From Candidatus Nitrosopumilus sp. (GTDB lineage Archaea > Thermoproteota > Nitrososphaeria > Nitrososphaerales > Nitrosopumilaceae), in NCBI GenBank assembly GCA_028343855.1, contig JAOLZN010000004.1, positions 25,045 through 89,044 of the forward strand: 64,000 nt of DNA, read 5' to 3'. The notes beneath the pieces were generated by a model. That model was not told the origin of the DNA. It saw only the letters and a list, made by a program, of their open reading frames with translations, and did not search any database. Positions within the stretch are counted from its first letter, which is position 1. Each line of letters opens with the position of its first letter. Of the stretch, positions 53,601 to 61,961 are shown in pieces. Position numbers and translations under genes: made by a program.

Positions 53601-54414
53601 ACAAATCCACTAAGTCTTGAACAATTAATGGTGGAGTTCCTGCTTCTTTACTTTCTTTTAGTCTTTGATTAACTCTAATGATATCTACCATTTTGTGAGT
53701 CAAGTCATCTTCGGATCTAATTCCAGTTTCAAGAATAATTGATGGTCTAACAGTGACAGGTGGAACAGGTAAGGCTTGAAGGATAAACCATTCTGGTCTT
53801 GCTGTTACTGGATCATAAGACAGTAAGGATAAATCATCGTCGCTAATTTGTGTAAATCTTTCTCTAATTGTAATTGGCAATAATCTGTGTTCACCAATTT
53901 CTGTTTTTTCTACAAAAATGGTTGGTTTTGTAAATACTAATTCATATTGTGTTTTTCCACAATGAGGACATTCTTTTGCCTTCTTTGCTTTTTCAATAAT
54001 TTGTTCAGGGATACGTTTTTGAGAAACTACAGTATAAGCAGCATGTTTATCTTTAATTTTTTGGAATGAGTTTAGATCTTCTTGTGGAACTTTTAATCTT
54101 GCACAAGAACGACATGTAGATTGTAATAATTTGTAAATATTATCAATAAATGCAATATGTAAAATTGGTTCTGCAAGTTCAATATGTCCAAAGTGACCAG
54201 GACATCTAGCTGCAGTGTTTCCACAGGTAAGACATTTTTGACCAGGTTCAAGAGTACCCAATCTTCCATCCATCAAACCTCCTTGAACTGGCATTCCATC
54301 TTCATCATATGTTTCAGGAGCAGTAATTTCAGCAACAGAATATTTTCTAATTTCAGTTGGAGACCATACAGAAAAACGAATTCCATCGATTGCTTTGATT
54401 GCTTGAATAGACAT
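50623..54414 (-). CDS. rpoA: DNA-directed RNA polymerase largest subunit, unsplit A (Rpo1)
   Basis: 1263 aa in one open frame: the A' and A'' parts that are separate genes in most archaea are joined here. N-terminal zinc sites [20 protein letters not shown] and CRSCARL...CPHCGKTQ; active-site [20 protein letters not shown]; bridge-helix region [21 protein letters not shown]; the A'' half starts near residue 880 and includes [24 protein letters not shown]. Unsplit rpoA is a known thaumarchaeal trait. One base after rpoB. Confidence 0.97.
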   Translation of the reverse strand: [1263 protein letters not shown]

Positions 54415-54415
54415 C

Positions 54416-57400
54416 TCAGAGTTTCTCCTTTATGAGCAATCTTGGTGCAACATTTAGACTTTGCATTTCTTGTAATAATAATTTGAAAGCATATGCTACA
54501 GATACAGAAGATACTTTTGCTTTATCTCCACAAATTCTACAAACATATTTTCTTTGTTTAACATCATGATATGCTACAAGACCACATCTCTCACATACAA
54601 AAATATCAGATTTATCAGATTCATCTAACAATCTATCTTTGAGAATCATTGAAGCACCATATGCAATCAAACAATCTCTCTCCATCTCACCAAATCTCAA
54701 ACCACCTCCTCTAGCTCTTCCTTCAGTTGGTTGTTTAGTTAACATCTGAACTTGTCCACGTGCTCTTGCATGTATTTTATCTGCAACCATGTGATGAAGT
54801 TTTTGATAATATACTACACCGATAAAGACTTCAACTGGAAATGCTTTTCCAGTTCTACCATCATACATTATTTCTTTACCAGAATATTCGAAATTATGTG
54901 CATCCATTACTTCTTTAACTTCATCCATTTTTTCTCCAACAAATGCAGAGCCATCAAATCTTTTTCCACGGAATGATGCAGCTTTACCACAAATAGATTC
55001 CATCATCATTCCAACAGTCATTCTTGATGGAAATGCATGAGGGTTAATCAAAACGTCAGGAGACATGCCTTCAGCAGTGTATGGTAAATCTTCAGCTTTT
55101 GCTAAAATTCCAAGTACACCTTTTTGTCCATGTCTTGATGCAAATTTGTCACCAATTTCAGGAACTCTCATATCTCTTGCTCTAATTTTATACATTTTTC
55201 CACCTTCATTGGATTGAGTCATAACAACAGTATCAATTACACCAGTTTCAGAAGGTCTTACACCAATTGATGTATCTCTTCTATATGGACCAGATGATTC
55301 AAACTCTCTGTATTCTTCCATAAATCTTGGTGGACTAGTTTTACCAATCAAAATATCTCCTCCTTTTACAGGGGATTCAGATGCTACAACACCATCTTCT
55401 TCAAGTAATCTATATGCGCGTTCACCTTTGTAACCTCTAATATTATCTTCAGCATTTGGAATTTCAAAAGAATCTCTCATTCCACCAGGATATTGTTTTG
55501 CTTCAGCATCATAAATTCTAAAGAAGAAGGTTCTACCCAATCCCCTATCAACAGAAGCTTTACTGAGAACAATTGCATCTTCAATGTTATAACCATCAAA
55601 TGGCAACACTGCAACTACACAATTCTGTCCTGCGGGTCTATCTTCTAATCCCAAAAGTTTCATTGCTTTTGTATTAACGGCTGGAACTTGTGGATATAAC
55701 ATAAGGTGTTGTCTAACATATGTACTGGTATTCATCATTGGTGTTGAAAATCCTAAACTTTGTTTTGCCATTGCAGATTCGTAAGTATTTCTTGGAGATT
55801 GGTTATGTTCTGGATATGGAATGATGGAGGCACCTGCACCTAAAATTGCTGGTGGGAACACTTCAAGGTGTGTATGTTTCTTTGAATCTTTTTCATCTAA
55901 TGTAACATAACAATTTTCTTCTTCATTTGCATCAATCATTTCTAAAACACCCATTCTCAAAAGATCAGTCCAAGAAAGTAATTTTTTAGAAATTTTATCT
56001 AAAAGATCTTGAGTTAGCAATGGTTTGTTATCTTTGATAATTATTAATGGTCTCAAAACTCTTCCTGCATTACAATTTACATACAATCTTCTGGTTGCTT
56101 CGTCATGCTCATCAGATTTATGGAATGAAACGCCAACATGAGGATGAATTTTAGAATTTCTTCTAAGATCTCTAAGAGATTCAGCTAATTCAAGTCCATC
56201 TTTGTAATATCCAATTAAACGTCCATCTACAAATATTCGAGTTCCATCCTTTTTCAAATCATCTTTTGCATCAAAGAAATGAACAGTTCCGAGATCATAG
56301 AGTTTTTCAACAATCTCTTCAGAAGGGACATTTACTGAAATAATTCCAGATAATGCAAGATTTTTCACTAAACCACAATTTGAACCCTCAGGTGTTTCAC
56401 TTGGACAAATTCTTCCAAAGTGGGTTGCATGCAAATCTCTTGCTTCGAAGTTTGGTTGAGTTCTACTAAGTGGTGATTGAATTCTTCTAAGATGGCTAAT
56501 AGTTGAAAGATAGTTTGTTCTATCAAGTAATTGAGTAACCCCAACACGTCCACGACCCCAATTTCCTGTTGCAATAGCGTTGTTTAGTTTGTCAGTAATA
56601 ATTCCAGGACGAATTGCTGCAGCAACTGCATTAATTCCACGTTTTTGACCTGAACGCTCTAATTGATATTTCATATCTCTAACAAGATTTCTAAATGCAG
56701 TTCTAAACAAATCTGCAAGCATTTGTCCTGCAAATTTGATTACTTTGTTTCCATAATGATCTTTATCATCAGGAGTAATCCAACCAAGTTTTAATTCTAA
56801 TAATTTACAAGCTGCTTCACCTAAGAATTGTGCTTTTTCTTTTCTATTTTCAGGATGTTTACCTAAATGTGGTAATAGACCCCAGTCAAGTAAAGTTTCA
56901 GCACGTTTAATTTGGAATTCCTCTAACATTCCAGGTGCAATTCTTTTACTGATGTAAACAATTGCATCTTTTGATGTAGGAACGTCTCCAGCTTTTTCAA
57001 ATGAACCTTCAAGTTCATCTTGAAGCTCATCTACTAATGAAACAACTGCTGCAATTTCTTTATCAGATTCTAAACCTAAAGCTCTCATCAAAGTTACAAC
57101 TGGAATATCTACAGGTGAACCAGGAATTCTTGCTACAATCAATCCATCATTTTTCATTACAAGTTCTAATTTTGCACGATATCCAACAATAGATGAATAT
57201 ACTTTAGCTTTGAAAACAGTATTTCCACCAACAATTTCTCTATCAACAATAATTTTATTATAAGAAAGATCCTCTAATCCAACAATTACTCTTTCAGAAC
57301 CATTAATGATAAAATAACCGCCAGGGTCATTTGGATCTTCACCATGTTCAATTAATTTTGGATTAGAAAAGTTATTCAAAATACATGCGTTTGATTTTGC

Positions 57401-57766
57401 CATTACCGGTACATCTCCAATATGTACAAATCTTGATTCTAAGATTTTACCATCTTCAATTACACTGGCTTCCATCATTACAGGTGCAGAATAAGAAACA
57501 TTTCTCAATCTTGCTTCAGCTGGAGTGATATGAGTAATAGAACCATCAAGTTCCATCATTCTTGGTTGTTGAAGTTTAACTTTACCTAATTGAATTTTAT
57601 ACGGATACTCAGCATTTTCAATATCAATTTGTCCAACTTCGTTGATAATACTTTGTAAGCCTCTTTCTAAAAATTCATCAAATGAGTTTAAGTGTTGACG
57701 AGCAATACCTTCTCGTTTCAAAATATCTTGAATTACTGGCCAACGTTTGTTAGAAGGATCAGCCAA
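54416..57766 (-). CDS. rpoB: DNA-directed RNA polymerase second-largest subunit B (Rpo2), unsplit
   Basis: 1116 aa, full-length B (not split into B'' and B'). Landmarks: CPSETPEGSNCGLVKNLALSG; GYNIEDAIVLSKASVDRGLGR; FASRHGQKGVLGILAKAEDLP; TEGRARGGGLRFGEMERDCLIAYGAS; and a C-terminal zinc site FVCERCGLVAYHD...YVCRICGD. Forms the active centre with Rpo1. Two bases after rpoH. Confidence 0.97.
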   Translation of the reverse strand: MADPSNKRWPVIQDILKREGIARQHLNSFDEFLERGLQSIINEVGQIDIENAEYPYKIQLGKVKLQQPRMMELDGSITHITPAEARLRNVSYSAPVMMEASVIEDGKILESRFVHIGDVPVMAKSNACILNNFSNPKLIEHGEDPNDPGGYFIINGSERVIVGLEDLSYNKIIVDREIVGGNTVFKAKVYSSIVGYRAKLELVMKNDGLIVARIPGSPVDIPVVTLMRALGLESDKEIAAVVSLVDELQDELEGSFEKAGDVPTSKDAIVYISKRIAPGMLEEFQIKRAETLLDWGLLPHLGKHPENRKEKAQFLGEAACKLLELKLGWITPDDKDHYGNKVIKFAGQMLADLFRTAFRNLVRDMKYQLERSGQKRGINAVAAAIRPGIITDKLNNAIATGNWGRGRVGVTQLLDRTNYLSTISHLRRIQSPLSRTQPNFEARDLHATHFGRICPSETPEGSNCGLVKNLALSGIISVNVPSEEIVEKLYDLGTVHFFDAKDDLKKDGTRIFVDGRLIGYYKDGLELAESLRDLRRNSKIHPHVGVSFHKSDEHDEATRRLYVNCNAGRVLRPLIIIKDNKPLLTQDLLDKISKKLLSWTDLLRMGVLEMIDANEEENCYVTLDEKDSKKHTHLEVFPPAILGAGASIIPYPEHNQSPRNTYESAMAKQSLGFSTPMMNTSTYVRQHLMLYPQVPAVNTKAMKLLGLEDRPAGQNCVVAVLPFDGYNIEDAIVLSKASVDRGLGRTFFFRIYDAEAKQYPGGMRDSFEIPNAEDNIRGYKGERAYRLLEEDGVVASESPVKGGDILIGKTSPPRFMEEYREFESSGPYRRDTSIGVRPSETGVIDTVVMTQSNEGGKMYKIRARDMRVPEIGDKFASRHGQKGVLGILAKAEDLPYTAEGMSPDVLINPHAFPSRMTVGMMMESICGKAASFRGKRFDGSAFVGEKMDEVKEVMDAHNFEYSGKEIMYDGRTGKAFPVEVFIGVVYYQKLHHMVADKIHARARGQVQMLTKQPTEGRARGGGLRFGEMERDCLIAYGASMILKDRLLDESDKSDIFVCERCGLVAYHDVKQRKYVCRICGDKAKVSSVSVAYAFKLLLQEMQSLNVAPRLLIKEKL

Positions 57767-57768
57767 AT

Positions 57769-58020
57769 CTAAATCTCCACCACATATCGATAATAAAGAC
57801 TCTCACCAGCTGTTGGACTAGTTCGAGTTATTTTTATCATATCTCCAGGTTTTACACCAAGTCCCATAATAGCAGGATCGTTTACAAAAATCAATGGTAA
57901 TTCAGTTGGTTTGCAATTATACTTTTTTAAAACTTCTTCAGCTTCAGATTTTGGAATAATTTCATGTTTTGGTACATAGACATGATCTGGTACTAAAATT
58001 TGGTTTTTCTTAATTGCCAT
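57769..58020 (-). CDS. rpoH: DNA-directed RNA polymerase subunit H (Rpo5)
   Basis: 83 aa, the archaeal size. Homologous to the C-terminal part of eukaryotic Rpb5: LVPDHVYVPKHEIIPKSEAEEVLKKYNCKPTELPLIFVNDPAIMGLGVKPGDMIKITRTS. Located first in rpoH-rpoB-rpoA. The preceding 103 bases contain a TATA-like TTAATATATATC (58095-58106), about 80 bases before the start, so a leader of roughly 50 bases is likely. Confidence 0.96.
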   Translation of the reverse strand: MAIKKNQILVPDHVYVPKHEIIPKSEAEEVLKKYNCKPTELPLIFVNDPAIMGLGVKPGDMIKITRTSPTAGESLYYRYVVEI

Positions 58021-58094
58021 TTAAGCAGCCCCCAGATCGAACATTAAATGTAATAGTAAATAATACACACAAACTGAAAAAAATCACGCTCGGG

Positions 58095-58106
58095 TTAATA
58101 TATATC
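58095..58106 (-). promoter_or_regulatory. TATA box of the rpoH-rpoB-rpoA operon
   Basis: AT-rich box centred about 80 bases before the rpoH ATG, implying a transcript with a ~50-base leader, in contrast to the leaderless genes elsewhere in the window. A second AT-rich stretch (TATTATTTACTATTA) closer to the gene is an alternative. Confidence 0.4.
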
Positions 58107-58123
58107 TAATCTGAAACTTCAAA

Positions 58124-58903
58124 TCAAGAGATCATTTTCTTATTCACTCTATTAGCCATATTTGCAGCAATTCCACCAGCAGCAATTCCATTATCAATGT
58201 TAACTACAGATAATCCTAATGAACAACTTTGTAACATAGATGCCAAAGCTGCAATTCCTTTCTCACCATACCCATATCCTACTGACGTAGGTACTCCAAT
58301 AATAGGAATATCAACCATAGTGGAAACTAGAGTTGCTAAAGCTCCTTCCATCCCTGCTGCAACTATAATACAATCAACATCTTCTTCAATCATTTCTTTT
58401 AAAATTGGAAATATTCGTTGTATTCCAGCAACACCTACGTCATAACTTGTGATACATTTACAATTCATTGCTTCACACATGAGTCTTGCTTCCTCAGCAA
58501 CTCCAATATCAGAAGTTCCTGCAGTCATTATTCCAACTTTTCCACCTTGAAATTTAATTGGTTTTTTAAATAATAGGATAGAAGAGGAATTCTTCCCAGT
58601 TTCAATTTTTACTTTCAATTTCTTTGAAAATATTAGGATTTTTTTATAATCTTCTTTTTTTAATCTTGAAACAATTACTGAATTCGTTTTTTCTAAAGTT
58701 TTTTTAATAATTTTTTTAGTATCTTCCAATTCTTTTGTCTCAGCAAAAATTACTTCTGGAACCCCTCGTCTTTTACTTCTATTAATATCAATTTTTGCAA
58801 AATTTTCTACTTCTTCAATTGAATATAGAGTAAGAAGTTTTTTTGCATGTTTTGTAGAAATCTTTCCAGATTTTACAGATTCTAAAATTTCATTAATTTT
58901 CAA
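58124..58903 (-). CDS. larB: LarB: nickel-pincer nucleotide synthesis, carboxylase/hydrolase
   Basis: 259 aa. LarB carboxylates and hydrolyses nicotinic acid adenine dinucleotide, the first step to the nickel-pincer cofactor. The C-terminal PurE-like domain has VGIMTAGTSDIGVAEEARLMCEAM, SYDVGVAGIQRIF, VAAGMEGALATLVSTMVDIPIIGVPTS and GLSVVNIDNGIAAGGIAA; the N-terminal part is the family-specific helical region (RRGVPEVIFAETKE). The PurE homology alone would suggest purine synthesis, but length and N-terminal domain fit LarB, and larC-larE lie close by. Mdh precedes it on the same strand. Confidence 0.92.
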   Translation of the reverse strand: MKINEILESVKSGKISTKHAKKLLTLYSIEEVENFAKIDINRSKRRGVPEVIFAETKELEDTKKIIKKTLEKTNSVIVSRLKKEDYKKILIFSKKLKVKIETGKNSSSILLFKKPIKFQGGKVGIMTAGTSDIGVAEEARLMCEAMNCKCITSYDVGVAGIQRIFPILKEMIEEDVDCIIVAAGMEGALATLVSTMVDIPIIGVPTSVGYGYGEKGIAALASMLQSCSLGLSVVNIDNGIAAGGIAANMANRVNKKMIS

Positions 58904-58936
58904 TAATCTTCTATTTTGTTTTGAATACTAAAATGC

Positions 58937-59851
58937 TTAGATCTGAATACCTGATAAGGCATCCTTAACATTTGCAACACCTTTATCAAACATTGTTCTT
59001 TCTTCATCATTAAGATCTAACTCAATAATTTTCTCCACGCCATTTTTACCAATTACAGCAGGTACACCAATGGTAACATCAGAATGACCATATTCACCAT
59101 CAAGATAAGTTGCTACGGGAATGACTTGTTTTCTATCCCTCACGACAGTTTCAATAATTGCAGATATTGCATTTCCTGGTGCATGTACTGTAGCACCTTT
59201 TAGTTCAATTACTTTAGCTGCAACTTGTTTTGTATTTACAACAATTTCATCTAATTTTTCTTTTGGTAAAAATGATGATAGTGGAATTCCAGATACTGAT
59301 GAGAATCGTGGTAATGGTAACATGTTTTCTCCATGTTCACCAATCACCAATCCACGGATTGAATCTCTAGAATGTCCTGTAGATTCATGAATAAATTGTC
59401 TAAATCGTGACAGGTCTAACATTCCCCCCATACCAAATACTCTACTTCTATCAAATCCAGATACTTTTTGAGTAATGTATGCCATAGGGTCTAATGGATT
59501 TGAAACTGGAATAATCATGGAATCATCTGCATATTTTTTTATATTTTCTGTTACACTTTTTACAATTGAAGCATTAATTTTTAGTAAATCCATTCTTGTC
59601 ATCCCTGGTTTTCTGGCAGAACCTGCTACTACCACAACAATATTTGATCCTCTAATGTCCTCATAATCATTTGAACCTTTTACTTCTACATCAATACCTT
59701 GTTCAGATAACATATGGTTGATATCCATGGCTTCGCCTTGTGGCAAACCTTTAGCAACATCGAGTAACAAAATTTGATCATCTAATTTCTTTAATGCTGA
59801 GAATAGTGCTGCATCTCCACCAACTTTACCAGAACCAATAATCGTAATCAT
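58937..59851 (-). CDS. mdh: Malate dehydrogenase (LDH-like family)
   Basis: 304 aa. NAD-binding [15 protein letters not shown] at the N-terminus. The mobile-loop Arg typical of malate enzymes is in [18 protein letters not shown]; catalytic Asp/His are in DLSRFRQFI and [12 protein letters not shown]. Lies between larB and the divergent larC; interconverts malate and oxaloacetate for the TCA reactions and, with PckA, gluconeogenesis. Its 89-base upstream region also holds the larC promoter. Confidence 0.95.
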   Translation of the reverse strand: MITIIGSGKVGGDAALFSALKKLDDQILLLDVAKGLPQGEAMDINHMLSEQGIDVEVKGSNDYEDIRGSNIVVVVAGSARKPGMTRMDLLKINASIVKSVTENIKKYADDSMIIPVSNPLDPMAYITQKVSGFDRSRVFGMGGMLDLSRFRQFIHESTGHSRDSIRGLVIGEHGENMLPLPRFSSVSGIPLSSFLPKEKLDEIVVNTKQVAAKVIELKGATVHAPGNAISAIIETVVRDRKQVIPVATYLDGEYGHSDVTIGVPAVIGKNGVEKIIELDLNDEERTMFDKGVANVKDALSGIQI

Positions 59852-59940
59852 AAAAATTACAAATAATTTTGAAATTATAAATCTAATGAAATTGATCGAG
59901 TATTAGGCGAATTTATAAGCATTTTTGATATTTTTTAATC

Positions 59941-61164
59941 ATGGTCATCGTCATTGATCCTCAAATTGCAGGTATATCTGGAGATATGATTCTGTCGTCT
60001 TTAGTTAATTTAGGTGCAGATAAAAATAAAATTATTGAAGGAATTGAGAAATCTCAAAAATTTCTTCCAGATTCTACCATTAAAAAAATTGATTTTCAGA
60101 AAATTCAAAAGCGTGGAATTGAATCAACACAATTAATTTTAGAAATTAATGAGAATGTTTCGGAAAGAAAAGGGGTAGAAATTAAAAAAGCCATCATAAA
60201 TTCAGTTAATGAGTTAACGCTTTCAACAAAAGCAAAAACATTTGCGGAATCATGTATTAACACTTTAATTTCTTCAGAATCAAAAATTCATGGTATTTCG
60301 GAGGATTCAGTTCATTTTCACGAAGCCTCAAGCATAGATACTCTAATAGATATTGTGGGGATAACAATCGCATTAGAAGATTTAAAATTATTTGAAGAAA
60401 AAATTGTTTGTCTGCCTGTTTCAGTTGGAGGAGGAACAGTTACTTTTTCACATGGTACCATGTCAAATCCTGCAAGTGCAATTCTGCAAATTTTTAAAAA
60501 TTCTAATTTGAATATTCAAGGAAATAATTCCAAAGAAGAATTAACAACTCCTACAGGAGCCTGCATTTTGGTTAATTTGACAAATAATCCAATTGAACAT
60601 TATCCTTCAATGAATGTAAGTTCAATTGGATATGGAGCAGGTCAAAAAGACTTTGACACATTTTCTAACGTATTAAAAATTATTCAAGGCAAAGAAAATA
60701 ATTCAGAAATGGATTCAGTAAAAATTCTTGAGACAAATATTGATGATATTTCAGGTGAAATATTGGGACATTTAATTGAAAAAATTATGGAGCAAGGTGC
60801 AAAGGATGTTTCAATATATCCAGGAATTACAAAAAAAGGGAGACCAACAAATCTTGTTTGTGTAATTTGTGATGATACTAAAGTTGATGTAATTGTAGAT
60901 ACTTTGATATCAGAAACTGGTACCTTAGGTATTAGAATTTCTAATTCTAATCGTCTTATTGTTCCTAGAACAAATCATAGTTTTTCACTAACTTTTGAAG
61001 GAAAAGCATTTGAAGTAAATTATAAAAAATCACACTATAAAGGAAAAAGTCATTTTAAAATAGAATTTGAAGACTTAAAAAATATCTCAAATGTAGTGAA
61101 TAAATCAATAGTTGATGTTGAGTTATTTTTAAGAAGAGAAATTGAAAAAATGGAGGATCTATAA
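59941..61164 (+). CDS. larC: LarC: nickel insertion enzyme for the pincer cofactor
   Basis: 407 aa. LarC is a CTP-dependent cyclometallase that puts nickel into pyridinium-3,5-bisthiocarboxylate mononucleotide. The typical N-terminus IDPQIAGISGDMILSSLVNLGA is followed by the metal-binding VHFHEASSIDTLIDIVG, VSVGGGTVTFSHGTMSNPA and TTPTGACILVNL. In Lactobacillus larC is split by a frameshift; here it is a single complete frame including the C-terminal part (VKILETNIDDISGEILGHL). TAATG overlap with larE. Confidence 0.93.
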   Translation: MVIVIDPQIAGISGDMILSSLVNLGADKNKIIEGIEKSQKFLPDSTIKKIDFQKIQKRGIESTQLILEINENVSERKGVEIKKAIINSVNELTLSTKAKTFAESCINTLISSESKIHGISEDSVHFHEASSIDTLIDIVGITIALEDLKLFEEKIVCLPVSVGGGTVTFSHGTMSNPASAILQIFKNSNLNIQGNNSKEELTTPTGACILVNLTNNPIEHYPSMNVSSIGYGAGQKDFDTFSNVLKIIQGKENNSEMDSVKILETNIDDISGEILGHLIEKIMEQGAKDVSIYPGITKKGRPTNLVCVICDDTKVDVIVDTLISETGTLGIRISNSNRLIVPRTNHSFSLTFEGKAFEVNYKKSHYKGKSHFKIEFEDLKNISNVVNKSIVDVELFLRREIEKMEDL

Positions 61165-61961
61165 TGAACAAATTAAATAATTTAGTAGATTGGTTTGCAG
61201 ATAAAAATAAAGTAATGATTGCATTGTCAGGAGGAGTAGATAGTGCATTAGTTGCATATGCTGCTTTTCAATCATTAGGAAATTCAGCCATCGCAGTTAC
61301 TGCAGATTACAAAACACTATCTGAAGATGAACTTTTTTCAGCAAAACAAGTATGTTCAGAGATAGGTATTGAACAAATTTTTTTAGATTATAGTGAATTA
61401 GAAAATGAAGAATTTATAAAAAATGATTCAAATCGATGTTTTCATTGTAGAATGGAATTAGGGGAACATCTTATAGAATTAGCGAAAAAACATGATGTAA
61501 AAATTATAGTTGATGGGACTAATATGGATGATTTAGGCGATTATAGGCCTGGAATTCAAGCACTCAGAGAAAATGGGATTCGAAGTCCTCTTGTAGAAAC
61601 TAAATTTTTAAAATCTCAAATTCGAGATATTGCAAAATCTGTCGGATTATCCGTATATGATAGGCCTTCCAATTCTTGTTTGGCATCTAGAATTCCATGG
61701 GGTCAAAGAGTTACTGTTGAAAAATTAACTCGAATTGAATTGGGAGAAACTTTTGTTAAACAACTTACCAATATCAAACAAGTTAGAGTTAGGGATTTTG
61801 ATGGTTCTGCAAAAATTGAGGTAGACCAAAAATTGATTTCCATTTTTGATGAGAATGTTATGAATCAACTAAATGAAAAATTGAAAATAATTGGATTTAC
61901 TTCTGTTGAAATTGATAAAGACGGGTATAAACCTGGAAAAATTAATGTGATTCCAAATTGA
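61164..61961 (+). CDS. larE: LarE: sulfur transferase for the pincer cofactor
   Basis: 265 aa. Adds sulfur to make the two thiocarboxylates of the cofactor after AMP activation. PP-loop ATP motif ALSGGVDSALVAYAA (about residues 20-34). Cys172 in RPSNSCLASRIPWG corresponds to Cys176 of Lactobacillus LarE, which sacrifices its sulfur. Here two more cysteines, 92 and 95 (RCFHCR), are present; LarE proteins with three such cysteines have been reported to hold a [4Fe-4S] cluster and act without self-destruction. The overlapping cysteine desulfurase fits that reading. Confidence 0.93.
   Translation: MNKLNNLVDWFADKNKVMIALSGGVDSALVAYAAFQSLGNSAIAVTADYKTLSEDELFSAKQVCSEIGIEQIFLDYSELENEEFIKNDSNRCFHCRMELGEHLIELAKKHDVKIIVDGTNMDDLGDYRPGIQALRENGIRSPLVETKFLKSQIRDIAKSVGLSVYDRPSNSCLASRIPWGQRVTVEKLTRIELGETFVKQLTNIKQVRVRDFDGSAKIEVDQKLISIFDENVMNQLNEKLKIIGFTSVEIDKDGYKPGKINVIPN

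Noticed and set aside
58124..58903. Possible PurE (purine synthesis) assignment
   Set aside because: The PurE-like half is present, but the ~120-residue N-terminal domain and the nearby larC-larE genes fit LarB.
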